A DNA stretch of 64,000 nt from FEB-12 sp964503315. Its GTDB lineage: Bacteria; Zixibacteria; MSB-5A5; GN15; FEB-12. Both the position numbers and the translations under genes were made by a program. This document shows positions 1 to 8,464 of this stretch, piece after piece. Under the pieces are notes generated by a model. The model worked only from the letters and a program-made list of their open reading frames with translations. It had not been told where the DNA came from and did not search any database. Position 1 is the first letter of the stretch; each line of letters starts with the position of its first letter. The stretch is from contig CAZCZL010000004.1 of the NCBI GenBank assembly GCA_964503315.1, positions 124,001 to 188,000 on the forward strand. Reading direction: 5' to 3'.

Positions 1-881
1 CTTTTTCGCTCGGTGTTGGAGCTCGGGGCTTGGCGATGGGAGGCGCGGTTGTCGCGGGACCATTTGATGGCACCGCCGTCTACTGGAACCCTGCCGGAAT
101 GAATCGTCTCGATGGTCGCTACCTGACGGCCATGCATGCAGAGACCTTCGGCTCCCTACTCAATCATGATTTCGTGTCGTATGTGGATGCCCGGCCGCGC
201 ACCAGTTCGCTGATCCAGCGTTTCGGATTCTACGTCTACTACCTGGGCGGGGGAGGCATCAAGATAACCCAGCTTGACCAATACAACCGCCCCTATGTGC
301 TGAAAGAAGAGAATCATGGCGATTTCCTCTTCGCCGGTTCAATAGCGGGGCGACTTTCTTCACGGGTCGACTTCGGTCTGACCGCCAAGGTCATCTATCG
401 CGACATTGGCACCGAATCAGGTTATGGGTTGACGCTCGATGCCGGATTTCTCTTGAAGCCGTATCAGTTTGCGACCGTCGGACTCATGATCACCGACGCA
501 ACTACCGGCTTTATTCGCTACTCCGGCCAAACCTTTGATTCCGGCGGCAATTCCGAATCGATCTATCCGACGGTCAAGCCATCATTGATGCTGAGTACCC
601 GGTATCGTGACTTTGTCGGACGCTTCGTCATGTCTGGCGATGTGAAGTTTGAAGGGCTGCGTGAAGCGGCTCAATACTGGACCGGAGATATCTCGCTCGA
701 CTCGCACTTTGGGTGGGAACTCGGCTACAAGGAGATGATCTTTGGACGGGCCGGGTTTGATATCGGCCGTTTCACCACCGGAGCGGGGGTGGACATTCGA
801 CGGATCACCATCGACTTCGCCTATCTGCACCATTCCGAACTTGATGAGACCTTTCGCGTCAGCGCGGGATACCGGTTCTGA
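1..881 (+). CDS. PorV/UPF0164-like outer-membrane beta-barrel protein (5' end outside window)
   Basis: The reading frame is open from the left edge, so the N-terminus is missing; the first in-frame residues read FSLGVGARGLAMGGA. This glycine-rich opening, followed by YWNPAGM about 20 residues later, is the hallmark of the PorV/PorQ/UPF0164 family of FadL-like outer-membrane barrels. The rest is a run of alternating aromatic and polar strands rich in Gly, Tyr and Phe, and the protein ends in the aromatic residues YRF, as outer-membrane barrels do. In Bacteroidetes PorV shuttles type IX secretion substrates; other members have no assigned role. A TTG at 30 is in frame but is internal, because the conserved motif begins upstream of it. 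The gene ends 3 nt before the SemiSWEET gene. The exact role is unknown. Confidence 0.7.
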   Translation, partial: FSLGVGARGLAMGGAVVAGPFDGTAVYWNPAGMNRLDGRYLTAMHAETFGSLLNHDFVSYVDARPRTSSLIQRFGFYVYYLGGGGIKITQLDQYNRPYVLKEENHGDFLFAGSIAGRLSSRVDFGLTAKVIYRDIGTESGYGLTLDAGFLLKPYQFATVGLMITDATTGFIRYSGQTFDSGGNSESIYPTVKPSLMLSTRYRDFVGRFVMSGDVKFEGLREAAQYWTGDISLDSHFGWELGYKEMIFGRAGFDIGRFTTGAGVDIRRITIDFAYLHHSELDETFRVSAGYRF

Positions 882-884
882 TCG

Positions 885-1145
885 ATGACGATGGACGGCA
901 CAACTATTCTTGGGCTGGTGGCCGGCACGCTGACGTCAGCCGCCTTTTTCCCGCAGTTCATTCAAGCCTGGCGAACGAAATCGGTGAAAGACGTGTCGCT
1001 CGCCATGTACATTATCTTCTGCCTCGGAATATCTCTTTGGCTCATTTACGGTTTCCTGGTCGGTTCTGTGCCGGTTATTCTGGCCAATATGGTCACGCTC
1101 AGTATGGCCGCGGCGATACTCTACCTCAAAATTCGCTACCGCTAA
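885..1145 (+). CDS. SemiSWEET-type sugar transporter
   Basis: This 86-residue membrane protein has three hydrophobic helices (about residues 8-25, 37-58 and 62-80). The proline-glutamine of the PQ loop, FFPQFIQAWRTKS, lies at the end of helix 1. That size and motif are those of bacterial SemiSWEETs (MtN3/saliva family), which dimerise to form a sugar uniporter in the inner membrane. The conserved asparagine of helix 3 is present in LANMVTL. The start could be the ATG at 885 or the second ATG at 891. The gene directly follows the barrel protein, so the two may be co-transcribed. The substrate cannot be read from sequence. Confidence 0.85.
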   Translation: MTMDGTTILGLVAGTLTSAAFFPQFIQAWRTKSVKDVSLAMYIIFCLGISLWLIYGFLVGSVPVILANMVTLSMAAAILYLKIRYR

Positions 1146-1223
1146 GCCCACTTGCCATCCGGCAGTTCGTCTGCTACCTTTTCAAGCATAGAGTGTATCA
1201 GTCTTAGATAAGGAGATCCTCAC

Positions 1224-2288
1224 GTGATTCGTAAATTCTCATTGATTTGCCTGCTTATGACCGGGATGGCCGCGAGTCTGTTTGCCGCCGACCCTACTCC
1301 GCAGACAACTAATCCTGCTGACTCACTGGTCCTGCCAGGGGAGTCGCATCTCTCAAATATCCGCCAGATAACTTTCGGTGGTCAGAATGCCGAAGCGTAC
1401 TGGAACCATGATGGGACCGAACTGATCTTTCAATCCGAGCGGGATGGCCGCGCCTGTGACGCCATCTACCGGATGAATGGCGACGGCGCCAACGTTCGGA
1501 TGGTCTCGCCGGGTCGCGGTGCCACGACCTGTTCATTCATCGCTCCCGATGGCAAGGCGATCATTTATGCCTCAACTCATCTCGCTGACTCAATCTGCCC
1601 GCCCAAGGCTGATATGTCGCGCGGCTATGTCTGGTCGCTCTACAAGTCGTATGATATCTTCAAAGCTGATCCTGACGGCTCGAATATCATTCGGTTGACA
1701 GAGACCGATGGATACGATGCTGAGGCCGTTTACTCGCCCAAGAATGATAAGATCCTCTTTACCTCCGTTCGCACTGGAGACCTTGAGCTTTATCTCATGA
1801 ATCCGGATGGTTCCGGGGTTGAGCAATTGACCAATATGCCTGGATACGACGGGGGCGCGTTCTTCTCCTACGACGGTGAGTGGATCTGCTGGCGCGCGTC
1901 TCGCCCGACCGGCGACGCGCTGAAGGACTACCAGACACTGCTGGCGGACGGTTTCATTCGCCCGAGCAAGCTAGAAATCTATATCATGAACCTGAAGGAC
2001 CGTACGCCGATCCAGTTGACCTCGAATGGCGCGGCCAATTTCGCGCCGTATTTCCACCCAAATGGCAAACAGCTCATCTTCTGCTCAAACATGAATGACC
2101 CCAAGGGACGGAATTTCGATCTGTTCTTGCTGGATATCGCCACCAAACAGATCGAACAGGTTACGCATAACGAGTCGTTCGACGGATTCCCGATGTTTAC
2201 CCACGATGGCAAACGTCTGGTGTTCGCTTCGAATCGCAACGGCAAGGTACAGGGAGAGACCAATATCTTTGTGGCTGACTGGAAGTAG
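1224..2288 (+). CDS. Exported TolB-like beta-propeller (PD40 repeat) protein
   Basis: This 354-residue protein starts at GTG 1224, chosen because AAGGAGAT lies 7 nt upstream (1210-1217) and a clean signal peptide follows (residues 1-21, cut after LFA-A). The mature part is a run of PD40/TolB-type blades. Examples are a block ending in HDGTELIFQSERDG near residue 70, TGDLELYLMNPDGSG near 190, and a final blade with TNIFVADWK. Such propellers act in the periplasm or on secreted enzymes; TolB itself belongs to the Tol-Pal system, but the TolB N-terminal domain and the other tol genes are not here. It is probably a stand-alone periplasmic propeller of unknown partner. A strong terminator follows. 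Confidence 0.75.
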   Translation: MIRKFSLICLLMTGMAASLFAADPTPQTTNPADSLVLPGESHLSNIRQITFGGQNAEAYWNHDGTELIFQSERDGRACDAIYRMNGDGANVRMVSPGRGATTCSFIAPDGKAIIYASTHLADSICPPKADMSRGYVWSLYKSYDIFKADPDGSNIIRLTETDGYDAEAVYSPKNDKILFTSVRTGDLELYLMNPDGSGVEQLTNMPGYDGGAFFSYDGEWICWRASRPTGDALKDYQTLLADGFIRPSKLEIYIMNLKDRTPIQLTSNGAANFAPYFHPNGKQLIFCSNMNDPKGRNFDLFLLDIATKQIEQVTHNESFDGFPMFTHDGKRLVFASNRNGKVQGETNIFVADWK

Positions 2289-2306
2289 CAACGACCCACT
2301 CCAAAT

Positions 2307-2340
2307 GAAAAGGCGGAGCCAAATGGCTCCGCCTTTTTTC
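2307..2340. terminator. Bidirectional rho-independent terminator
   Basis: AGGCGGAGCC (2311-2320) pairs with GGCTCCGCCT (2325-2334), with A residues before and a T run after. It lies between the convergent TolB-like gene and secF and can serve both. Confidence 0.9.
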
Positions 2341-2359
2341 ATGTCGAACAGTCCACCTA

Positions 2360-3286
2360 CTATTTAAAACGCTTCGGGGAACGGGCTTCCCACTCTGCGA
2401 TGATCGGGCTCGCCACGAAGATGGACGAGTATGTTCCAATCGCCACACCGAGCACGAGCGCAAGCGCAAAGTTGCGCAGCGTCTCGCCGCCGATGAAGAC
2501 CATCACCACCACCACGATAACCGTGGTTGACGTGTTGATCGTACGGGACAAGGTCTCGTTGATGGAGCGGTTGATACACGGCACAAACTCGGCCCGCGTG
2601 CGGAATTTGCGAAGGTTCTCGCGAATACGGTCATATACCACCACCTTGTCAGTCAGCGAATACCCGGCCAGCGTCAGCAAGGCCGACAGCACCAGCAGGT
2701 CGAATTCGAGACCGAGCAGGTAGAAGATACCGAGTACCGCGAGGACATCATGTACCATCGCGACCGTCGCGGCGACACCCGAACGGAAGTCGAACCGGAA
2801 CCAGATGTAAACCATGATCCCAACGATCGACAAGAGAATGGCGAGCCGCGCATCTTTGCGCAGTTGCTCACCGACCGCAGGGCCAATGATACTCTCGCGG
2901 TCCACCGTGAAGGTGTTCCCGGCGAACTTGGTCCGAAGGATCTCATCTATTCGCGAGATCTTCTGCTGTCCCTCTTGTTCGGTTTCGGGTCGCTTGGTTT
3001 TCACCATAAAAGCGTTTCCGCCCGAAAAGTCCGTGACCTCGTTCACCTGTGCCTCGGGAAATTCGACGGTGACGGCGTCACGAACCTGGTTAATATCAAC
3101 CGCCTGCGAGAAGTGCCCCTGCACCAGCACACCCCCCGCGAAGTCGATCCCCATATTCCCTTTGCCGACGGAGATCATCACGAAGGCAAAGATCCCGATC
3201 GCCGCCAGAATGGCCGACAGGATAAACGCGTAATTGCGTTTGGAGATGAAATCTATGTTTGGAACCTTTTTGATAAGGGAAAACAT
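2360..3286 (-). CDS. secF: Protein translocase subunit SecF
   Basis: SecF works with SecD at the SecYEG channel and uses the proton motive force to complete protein export. The 308-residue protein has the usual layout. There is an N-terminal membrane helix (about 20-40), then the GIDFAGG motif (46-52) opening the periplasmic P1-like domain. Five C-terminal helices include the RND signature around SLTDKVVVYDRIRENL. The start at 3286 is supported by GGAGAGG in the mRNA just upstream. It lies 14 nt downstream of secD in one operon and ends at a shared bidirectional terminator. Confidence 0.95.
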   Translation of the reverse strand: MFSLIKKVPNIDFISKRNYAFILSAILAAIGIFAFVMISVGKGNMGIDFAGGVLVQGHFSQAVDINQVRDAVTVEFPEAQVNEVTDFSGGNAFMVKTKRPETEQEGQQKISRIDEILRTKFAGNTFTVDRESIIGPAVGEQLRKDARLAILLSIVGIMVYIWFRFDFRSGVAATVAMVHDVLAVLGIFYLLGLEFDLLVLSALLTLAGYSLTDKVVVYDRIRENLRKFRTRAEFVPCINRSINETLSRTINTSTTVIVVVVMVFIGGETLRNFALALVLGVAIGTYSSIFVASPIIAEWEARSPKRFK

Positions 3287-3300
3287 CGTGTCCTCTCCGG

Positions 3301-5007
3301 TTAAATGCTCAACGTTTTGTACTGTTTGCGGAAGTCAAAGATCAACTTGGTGATGACGTACGCCGTAAAGAGCGAGATCAACACGCCCCAGAAGAGGGAG
3401 ACCGCAAAACCTTTGATGGAGCCGGAGCCGAGAATGAACAGCGCGCCGGCCGTGATAAGAGTCGTCACGTGCGAATCAAGGATCGCCACCCAGGCACGGT
3501 CGTAACCGGCGTCGATCGCCGCACGTACCGTTTTCCCGGCCAGCAACTCCTCACGAATTCGCTCGAAGATCAGAATGTTCGAGTCCACCGACATACCGAT
3601 CGTCAGAATGATACCTGCGATACCAGGCATCGTCAGGGTCGCGCCAAGCGCAGCCATGACCGCCAACAGGAAGAACAGGTTGAACAGAAGACCGATATCG
3701 GCGATCAAACCGGAGACTTTGTAATAGAACGCGATGTATGCCAGAACGAGCAGGAGCCCGACCAGCGCCGCCCAGAAGCCCTTACTGATCGTATCGGACC
3801 CGAGCGTGGCGCCGACCACGTTCTTGGCGATGATCTCAACCGGCGCGGGGAGCGAACCGGCCTTGAGCACGATCTCAAGATTGCGGGCATCATCGAACGA
3901 CGCACCGGAGCCCATCGTGATCTGACCGGAGTTGCGGATCTTGGAGTTAATGAACGCCGCGGACTCAACGCGGTCATCCATGACGATCGCCAGCGGTTTG
4001 TCGATATTCGCGCCAGTCAACTGGGCGAAACGCGCCGCGGCATCGCCGGAGAGTTTGAAGTTAACTGCCATGCCGCCCATGTTCTCGCGGCCAAGGCTGA
4101 TCCCCTCAACTTTGTTGCCGGGAAACTGGACTTTGCGCTTGAGCAAATAAAGCTCGTACACTTCGCGGGCTTCGCGAATAGCCGGACGCGTTGACCAGGC
4201 AAACTCAACATCGGGCGGGATCAGCGCTTTCACGCGCGGATCCTTCAGCCAGCGATCGATCAACGCCTGATCCTTTTTGTTAACCGTGTAGCCCGGCCAG
4301 GCGGTGCTGGTCCGGCTGGAAACCAGGGTCAATTCAAGCCGGCTGGTCAGCGGATCGGTGGAGTAATCAGTGGTCTCTTCATACTCATATGCAGAAGCGC
4401 TGGTGTCTTTCTTGGTGGTATCTCCCATCAAGTCCGCCATAACCTGATTTTGGCTATCAGTCGTCGCGGGAGTAGTGGTAGGCGCAGTGGTCGCTGCGGT
4501 CTGCCCGGATTTCTCGCGCTCGATCGCGGAGACGGCGGTGTCGATCTTGGCCAGCAGAATGTTGGCCGTCTCGATGCTCTCGAGCAGTTTGAACTCGAGT
4601 ACCGCGGTCTGGCCGATCAGCTCTTCCGCGCGGGCGGCGTCGGTATATCCGGGGAGGTCGACAATGATCCGGTCATCCCCTTCCTTCTGAATTACCGGCT
4701 CAGCGACGCCGAGGGCGTCAATACGATTACGCACGACCTGGATTGCTCGATCGACCGCGCCTTCGCGGGCTGCTTCATCGAGCTGGTCAAGTCGGACGCG
4801 CAGGACGACGTGAATGCCTCCCTGCAGATCAAGTCCAAGACGGATCGCCTTCTGCTGCATGGAGAGCAGCTTTCCCGGATCCTTCTCCTGCAACGCCTGT
4901 TTTTGAGCGTCGCTCATGGTCCATAATTCGAACGTGTTCCAGAAAGCCCAGATCGCTACTCCGACCAGGATGAGCGTCAGGGCCACACGCCATTTTTGTG
5001 ACGTCAT
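3301..5007 (-). CDS. secD: Protein translocase subunit SecD
   Basis: SecD is the larger RND-family partner of SecF and drives late steps of Sec export. The 568-residue protein has an N-terminal helix (about 8-25), the LGLDLQGG motif (57-64), a large periplasmic P1 domain and six C-terminal helices containing GMSVDSNILIFERIREEL. The ATG at 5007 is preferred over an in-frame TTG at 5022 because AAAGGGA lies about 5 nt upstream of it. P1 carries a low-complexity Thr/Ala/Asp-rich insertion (about residues 167-217) that looks disordered. The gene follows an unknown exported protein by 76 nt; no yajC is seen at the usual place. Confidence 0.95.
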   Translation of the reverse strand: MTSQKWRVALTLILVGVAIWAFWNTFELWTMSDAQKQALQEKDPGKLLSMQQKAIRLGLDLQGGIHVVLRVRLDQLDEAAREGAVDRAIQVVRNRIDALGVAEPVIQKEGDDRIIVDLPGYTDAARAEELIGQTAVLEFKLLESIETANILLAKIDTAVSAIEREKSGQTAATTAPTTTPATTDSQNQVMADLMGDTTKKDTSASAYEYEETTDYSTDPLTSRLELTLVSSRTSTAWPGYTVNKKDQALIDRWLKDPRVKALIPPDVEFAWSTRPAIREAREVYELYLLKRKVQFPGNKVEGISLGRENMGGMAVNFKLSGDAAARFAQLTGANIDKPLAIVMDDRVESAAFINSKIRNSGQITMGSGASFDDARNLEIVLKAGSLPAPVEIIAKNVVGATLGSDTISKGFWAALVGLLLVLAYIAFYYKVSGLIADIGLLFNLFFLLAVMAALGATLTMPGIAGIILTIGMSVDSNILIFERIREELLAGKTVRAAIDAGYDRAWVAILDSHVTTLITAGALFILGSGSIKGFAVSLFWGVLISLFTAYVITKLIFDFRKQYKTLSI

Positions 5008-5083
5008 GGTTGTCCCTTTCAACTATTGATTAAGACTGTGGTGAATGAACTAATGAATGGGCGCGGGGAGCGCCGGACAGATT

Positions 5084-5524
5084 TTACATGGTGCCGGAGG
5101 GCTTGGCACCCAAGAGAGTCGCCTGACGTCCCAGCTCTGTAGAGATCATAGAGGTCGTCATCGGCAAGCGGCCGGAATTCGGCTCCACATCGAACGCCTT
5201 TAAATATGCGCACTCGAAAGCCGGACGATCGTATGATTGGGTCTTCTCGTCGATCGATTTGAAGACCATGGGGATCGCGTTGATGATCGCGGGGAGCGAA
5301 TTGGTCGACTTGCTGGGGGCCATCTTGCCGCCGGACGGCTCTACAGCTCCGGTATTCAGCAGGATCTGTCCCTCGGCCGGCTGCTCGATTTGGGCCGGGA
5401 CCGCAGGCTTGCAGACGATCTTCCCTTGTCCCGTGTAGCCAACTGAGACCAGCAAAGCCATAAGCAGCATTGCGACAGTAGCCAAGCGGGTGGCTCTCGT
5501 TATGTGGGATATCAGTTTCTGCAT
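5084..5524 (-). CDS. Unknown exported or membrane-anchored protein upstream of secDF
   Basis: The 146-residue product is not recognised. It has a basic N-terminus and one hydrophobic stretch (about residues 14-30), which reads as a signal peptide or anchor. The mature part is small, Pro/Ser/Thr-rich and contains two cysteines. The position directly before secD is where many bacteria carry yajC, but the sequence lacks the YajC pattern of one helix followed by a conserved basic domain. No good ribosome binding site precedes the ATG at 5524, and the predicted promoter lies only about 10 nt upstream, so the start could lie further in. The frame is open with normal codon use. A role in export is only a guess from position. 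Confidence 0.55.
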   Translation of the reverse strand: MQKLISHITRATRLATVAMLLMALLVSVGYTGQGKIVCKPAVPAQIEQPAEGQILLNTGAVEPSGGKMAPSKSTNSLPAIINAIPMVFKSIDEKTQSYDRPAFECAYLKAFDVEPNSGRLPMTTSMISTELGRQATLLGAKPSGTM

Positions 5525-5539
5525 GATTTAACCGCGGGA

Positions 5540-5567
5540 AATATACCCGTAAATCCTTCAAAGTCAA
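5540..5567 (-). promoter_or_regulatory. Sigma-70-type promoter for the secDF operon
   Basis: On the minus strand TTGACT (5562-5567) and TATATT (5540-5545) are separated by 16 nt. Transcription would start near 5533, leaving a very short leader before the ATG at 5524. Confidence 0.5.
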
Positions 5568-5587
5568 CGCCATTTTCTGCACAGGAC

Positions 5588-5616
5588 TTGACAGGCTTAT
5601 TGTGGGACAATAAGTT
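5588..5616 (+). promoter_or_regulatory. Putative promoter of the M16 protease gene
   Basis: A perfect TTGACA (5588-5593) is followed after 17 nt by TAAGTT (5611-5616), a weak -10. The spacer and -10 are covered by a perfect palindrome, which suggests regulated use. Confidence 0.45.
5596..5614. promoter_or_regulatory. Perfect inverted repeat, candidate operator
   Basis: CTTATTGT (5596-5603) and ACAATAAG (5607-5614) are perfect 8-bp arms around GGG. The site lies inside the plus-strand promoter and upstream of the minus-strand secDF promoter. A dimeric repressor bound here would block the M16 promoter; the regulator is not identified. Confidence 0.5.
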
Positions 5617-5682
5617 ACCAGTCGTACATATCGCCGGACCCGGTGATGTGCACAGATTGAACAGTCATTCCCTGGAGTCGAT

Positions 5683-8391
5683 ATGCGTACGCTCTTGGTC
5701 CTTTTGCTTTTTGTCGTAAGTCTGGCAAGCGGAGTCTCCGCCCAGACCGAGACTTTCACCCTCGACAACGGCATGCAGGTGATCCTCAAGGAGAACCACA
5801 GCTCACCCATGGTGGCAAGTCTGGTCTTCGTGAAATCCGGCAGCCGCTATGAGGGGAGATTCGAGAACGGCATCACCCATTTCCTCGAGCACCTACTCTT
5901 CGATGGCACCACCAAAATGTCACGAGAACAGATCGACCGTTCAATCAGCGATCTGGGGGGATATATCAACGCCTTTACGCGCAAGGACCTCACCGCCTAT
6001 CTCGTGCTATTGCCAAAGCAGTATATCGACTACGGCATGACCGTCCAGGCGGATATGTTGTTCAACTCGGTCTTTCCAGAAGCTGAATTGGCGAAAGAGC
6101 GCAAGGTTGTGATCGAAGAGATCAACAAGGATATGGATGCGCCTTCCGCACCGTCCGATGAACTTTTCTCTGACGTCGCGTACGGCAGGACCCCGTATGG
6201 TCGACCGGTCCTCGGCTACAAGTCGTTCATTGAGAATATCAAGCGGGACGCGATCATCGCTTACTGGAAAAAATACTACACTCCGGCAAACATGGTGACG
6301 ATGATCATCGGCGATTTCGATGCCGCGCAGATGAAACAGACGGTGTCGGGGATCTTTGGCAAGGCGACCGGCCAGACGCCGGAGTTTCATCCGTCCACGG
6401 TAGAGCGAATATCAGGAGTCGTTCGTGTAGACACGGTCGCCGCGGTGACCTCAACCTATATCAACTTCTCGTTTGAAGCACCGCTCATCAGTGACTCTTT
6501 CTATTTGCCGATGGATCTGCTGGTGCAGTACCTGAATCTGGACGAGGTCTCCCCGCTCAAGCAGGCGTTGCTCGGAAACACTCCGCTGGCAACGGAGGTC
6601 TCCGCGTCGCTGACCAGTTATCCTGACCTGAGCCGCGTGGATATCAGCGTGGTAAGCGAGAAGCCAGATAACTATCACCAGATAATCAGTACTGTCGAAA
6701 GCACTCTCCGCAATTTGTCATCATACGAAGGGGATCTCGATGTCGCGATCCTGGAAGGGATTAAGACCTCGGTCAAAACGCAGGATATCTACAACGCCGA
6801 GAAGCTACACTATTACGGGTTCATGATCGCGCCGATGTTGATGACGGGCGGATGGGAGTTCATCCAGCAGTACCCTGACCTTCTGGCGAAAGTCACCCCT
6901 ATGCAAATGTTCGGCGCGGCACGGCAATGGCTTGAGCAACCCAATTACGTGGTCACGACTGTGCGTCCGATCGATGATTCCTCCAAGACCCCTTACCGAG
7001 CGGTTGGCATGACCGCGGATGAGGTCAAAGCGTATTTCGATTCGGCAAGTTTTCCGCAGTTCGATCTGACAAAGGGCGTACCGCTCAACTACCCGTCGAC
7101 TGACGCGGTTTCGATGAAGATAGATGACCGCGCGACCTACGCACGGCGAGTGATGTCAAACGGTCTGACCGTGTTGGTCAAGTCATCACCGGACAGCAAG
7201 GTCTTCGCGATGATGGCGCTCGGCAAGAACCGCTCAGCCAATGAGCCGGACAGCCTGGCGGGAATCACCGATTTCATGAATCGCTGTCTGGAGAAAGGGA
7301 CGGTCTCACGCTCGGCGGCGAAACTCTCACGTGAATTAAGCAGCATCGGCGCGACAGCGACGCTATACGATAACCCCTGGATTCCGTACGATGACCGGTA
7401 TACTACGCCGATGTTCTCATTTTGTAAGTTTGAAACAATCGATGAGTTCGCGGAGAAGGGGTTTGGGTTGTTTAGCGACATGCTCCTCAATCCAGCCTTT
7501 GATTCGGCCGAAGTCGAGAAAGTGCGGCAGGGGATGATGGGAGTTTTGGGGCGCGAGGCTGCCTCGCCTGGGACGGTCGCGAAGAATCTTTTCTACAAGA
7601 CACTTCTGACAAATACCGGCCTGGATAAACCAGTGATGGGGAGTGCGGAGACGATCGGGCGTATCACGGCACGGCAACTTCGCGATTACCATGCGCGCTT
7701 CTATGCGCCGGACAATATGGTGCTGGCAATTGCCACAAGTCGGGACACCGGCGAAGTGCTGAATTGGGTGTCGCAGGCTTTTTCGCATCTGACCCCCGCG
7801 CAAGCGAAGAACAGTATGCCTGTTCCGCCGCAGCCGCTGACTATCAGCCGCGCTGAGCATGTCGAGCTGAACAAAGAGCAGATAAGCATCTACCTCGGTG
7901 GCTTGCTCCCCGGCAACAGCGACCCGGCATCGGTATCACTCGAGGTCGCGATGTCGATCCTCTCCAATCGCCTCTGGAGCAACCTGAGGGAACGGCAAGG
8001 GCTTGCCTATTCAGTCGGGTCGGGGGCGGGATTCGAACGCGATTTTGGCTGGTGGTACTGTGTGATAGGCACTGGCGCGGACAAGTACCAGCAGGCATCT
8101 GATGGTTTCCATCTAGAGATTGACAAGCTGAAGTCGGATGGCCCAACTGAGTTGGAATTAAAGCAGACGCGGAATCAGATCTGGGGTAGACTGATGTCTG
8201 CCAAGCTGTCGCGCATTAATCAGGCGTACTATATGGCGGTGAATGAGTTCTTTGGACGTCCCCAGCCGTATGACCCGACCTATCTGGAGCAACTCTCCAA
8301 AGTCGATCTGGTCACGGCCGCGGAGGCGATGCGCAAATATGTGCGACCGGAGACTTCAATACTGGTGACCGCGGGGAAAAAAGCGCAGTAG
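5683..8391 (+). CDS. Exported M16 family zinc metallopeptidase (two-module)
   Basis: The 902-residue protein carries a signal peptide (about 1-20, cut near VSA-Q) and two M16 halves. The first half is catalytic: the inverted zinc motif HFLEH lies at 66-70 and the downstream glutamate in KVVIEEI near 145-146 completes the site. The second half, from about residue 490, has lost the motif and reads TDFMNRCLEKGT at the matching place. It is therefore the structural M16C-like half that closes the chamber. Such processing-peptidase relatives degrade peptides in the periplasm or at the cell surface. A GGAG about 7 nt upstream supports the ATG. It is transcribed alone, between a regulated promoter and a strong terminator. 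Confidence 0.9.
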   Translation: MRTLLVLLLFVVSLASGVSAQTETFTLDNGMQVILKENHSSPMVASLVFVKSGSRYEGRFENGITHFLEHLLFDGTTKMSREQIDRSISDLGGYINAFTRKDLTAYLVLLPKQYIDYGMTVQADMLFNSVFPEAELAKERKVVIEEINKDMDAPSAPSDELFSDVAYGRTPYGRPVLGYKSFIENIKRDAIIAYWKKYYTPANMVTMIIGDFDAAQMKQTVSGIFGKATGQTPEFHPSTVERISGVVRVDTVAAVTSTYINFSFEAPLISDSFYLPMDLLVQYLNLDEVSPLKQALLGNTPLATEVSASLTSYPDLSRVDISVVSEKPDNYHQIISTVESTLRNLSSYEGDLDVAILEGIKTSVKTQDIYNAEKLHYYGFMIAPMLMTGGWEFIQQYPDLLAKVTPMQMFGAARQWLEQPNYVVTTVRPIDDSSKTPYRAVGMTADEVKAYFDSASFPQFDLTKGVPLNYPSTDAVSMKIDDRATYARRVMSNGLTVLVKSSPDSKVFAMMALGKNRSANEPDSLAGITDFMNRCLEKGTVSRSAAKLSRELSSIGATATLYDNPWIPYDDRYTTPMFSFCKFETIDEFAEKGFGLFSDMLLNPAFDSAEVEKVRQGMMGVLGREAASPGTVAKNLFYKTLLTNTGLDKPVMGSAETIGRITARQLRDYHARFYAPDNMVLAIATSRDTGEVLNWVSQAFSHLTPAQAKNSMPVPPQPLTISRAEHVELNKEQISIYLGGLLPGNSDPASVSLEVAMSILSNRLWSNLRERQGLAYSVGSGAGFERDFGWWYCVIGTGADKYQQASDGFHLEIDKLKSDGPTELELKQTRNQIWGRLMSAKLSRINQAYYMAVNEFFGRPQPYDPTYLEQLSKVDLVTAAEAMRKYVRPETSILVTAGKKAQ

Positions 8392-8415
8392 CCGCGAAAT
8401 CACCGGTGAAACAAG

Positions 8416-8446
8416 AAAGGGCAGGAGTCTACTCCTGCCCTTTGCC
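8416..8446. terminator. Bidirectional terminator
   Basis: AAAGGGCAGGAGT (8416-8428) pairs with ACTCCTGCCCTTT (8431-8443). It separates the convergent M16 gene and the CaCA exchanger operon. Confidence 0.85.
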
Positions 8447-8464
8447 TTTGTCGATGATCTTGTA

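Noticed and set aside
3469..4194. Plus-strand 241-residue open frame inside secD
   Set aside because: It is antisense to a clearly conserved gene, rich in Arg/Asp/Gly as expected for a shadow frame, and has no ribosome binding site.
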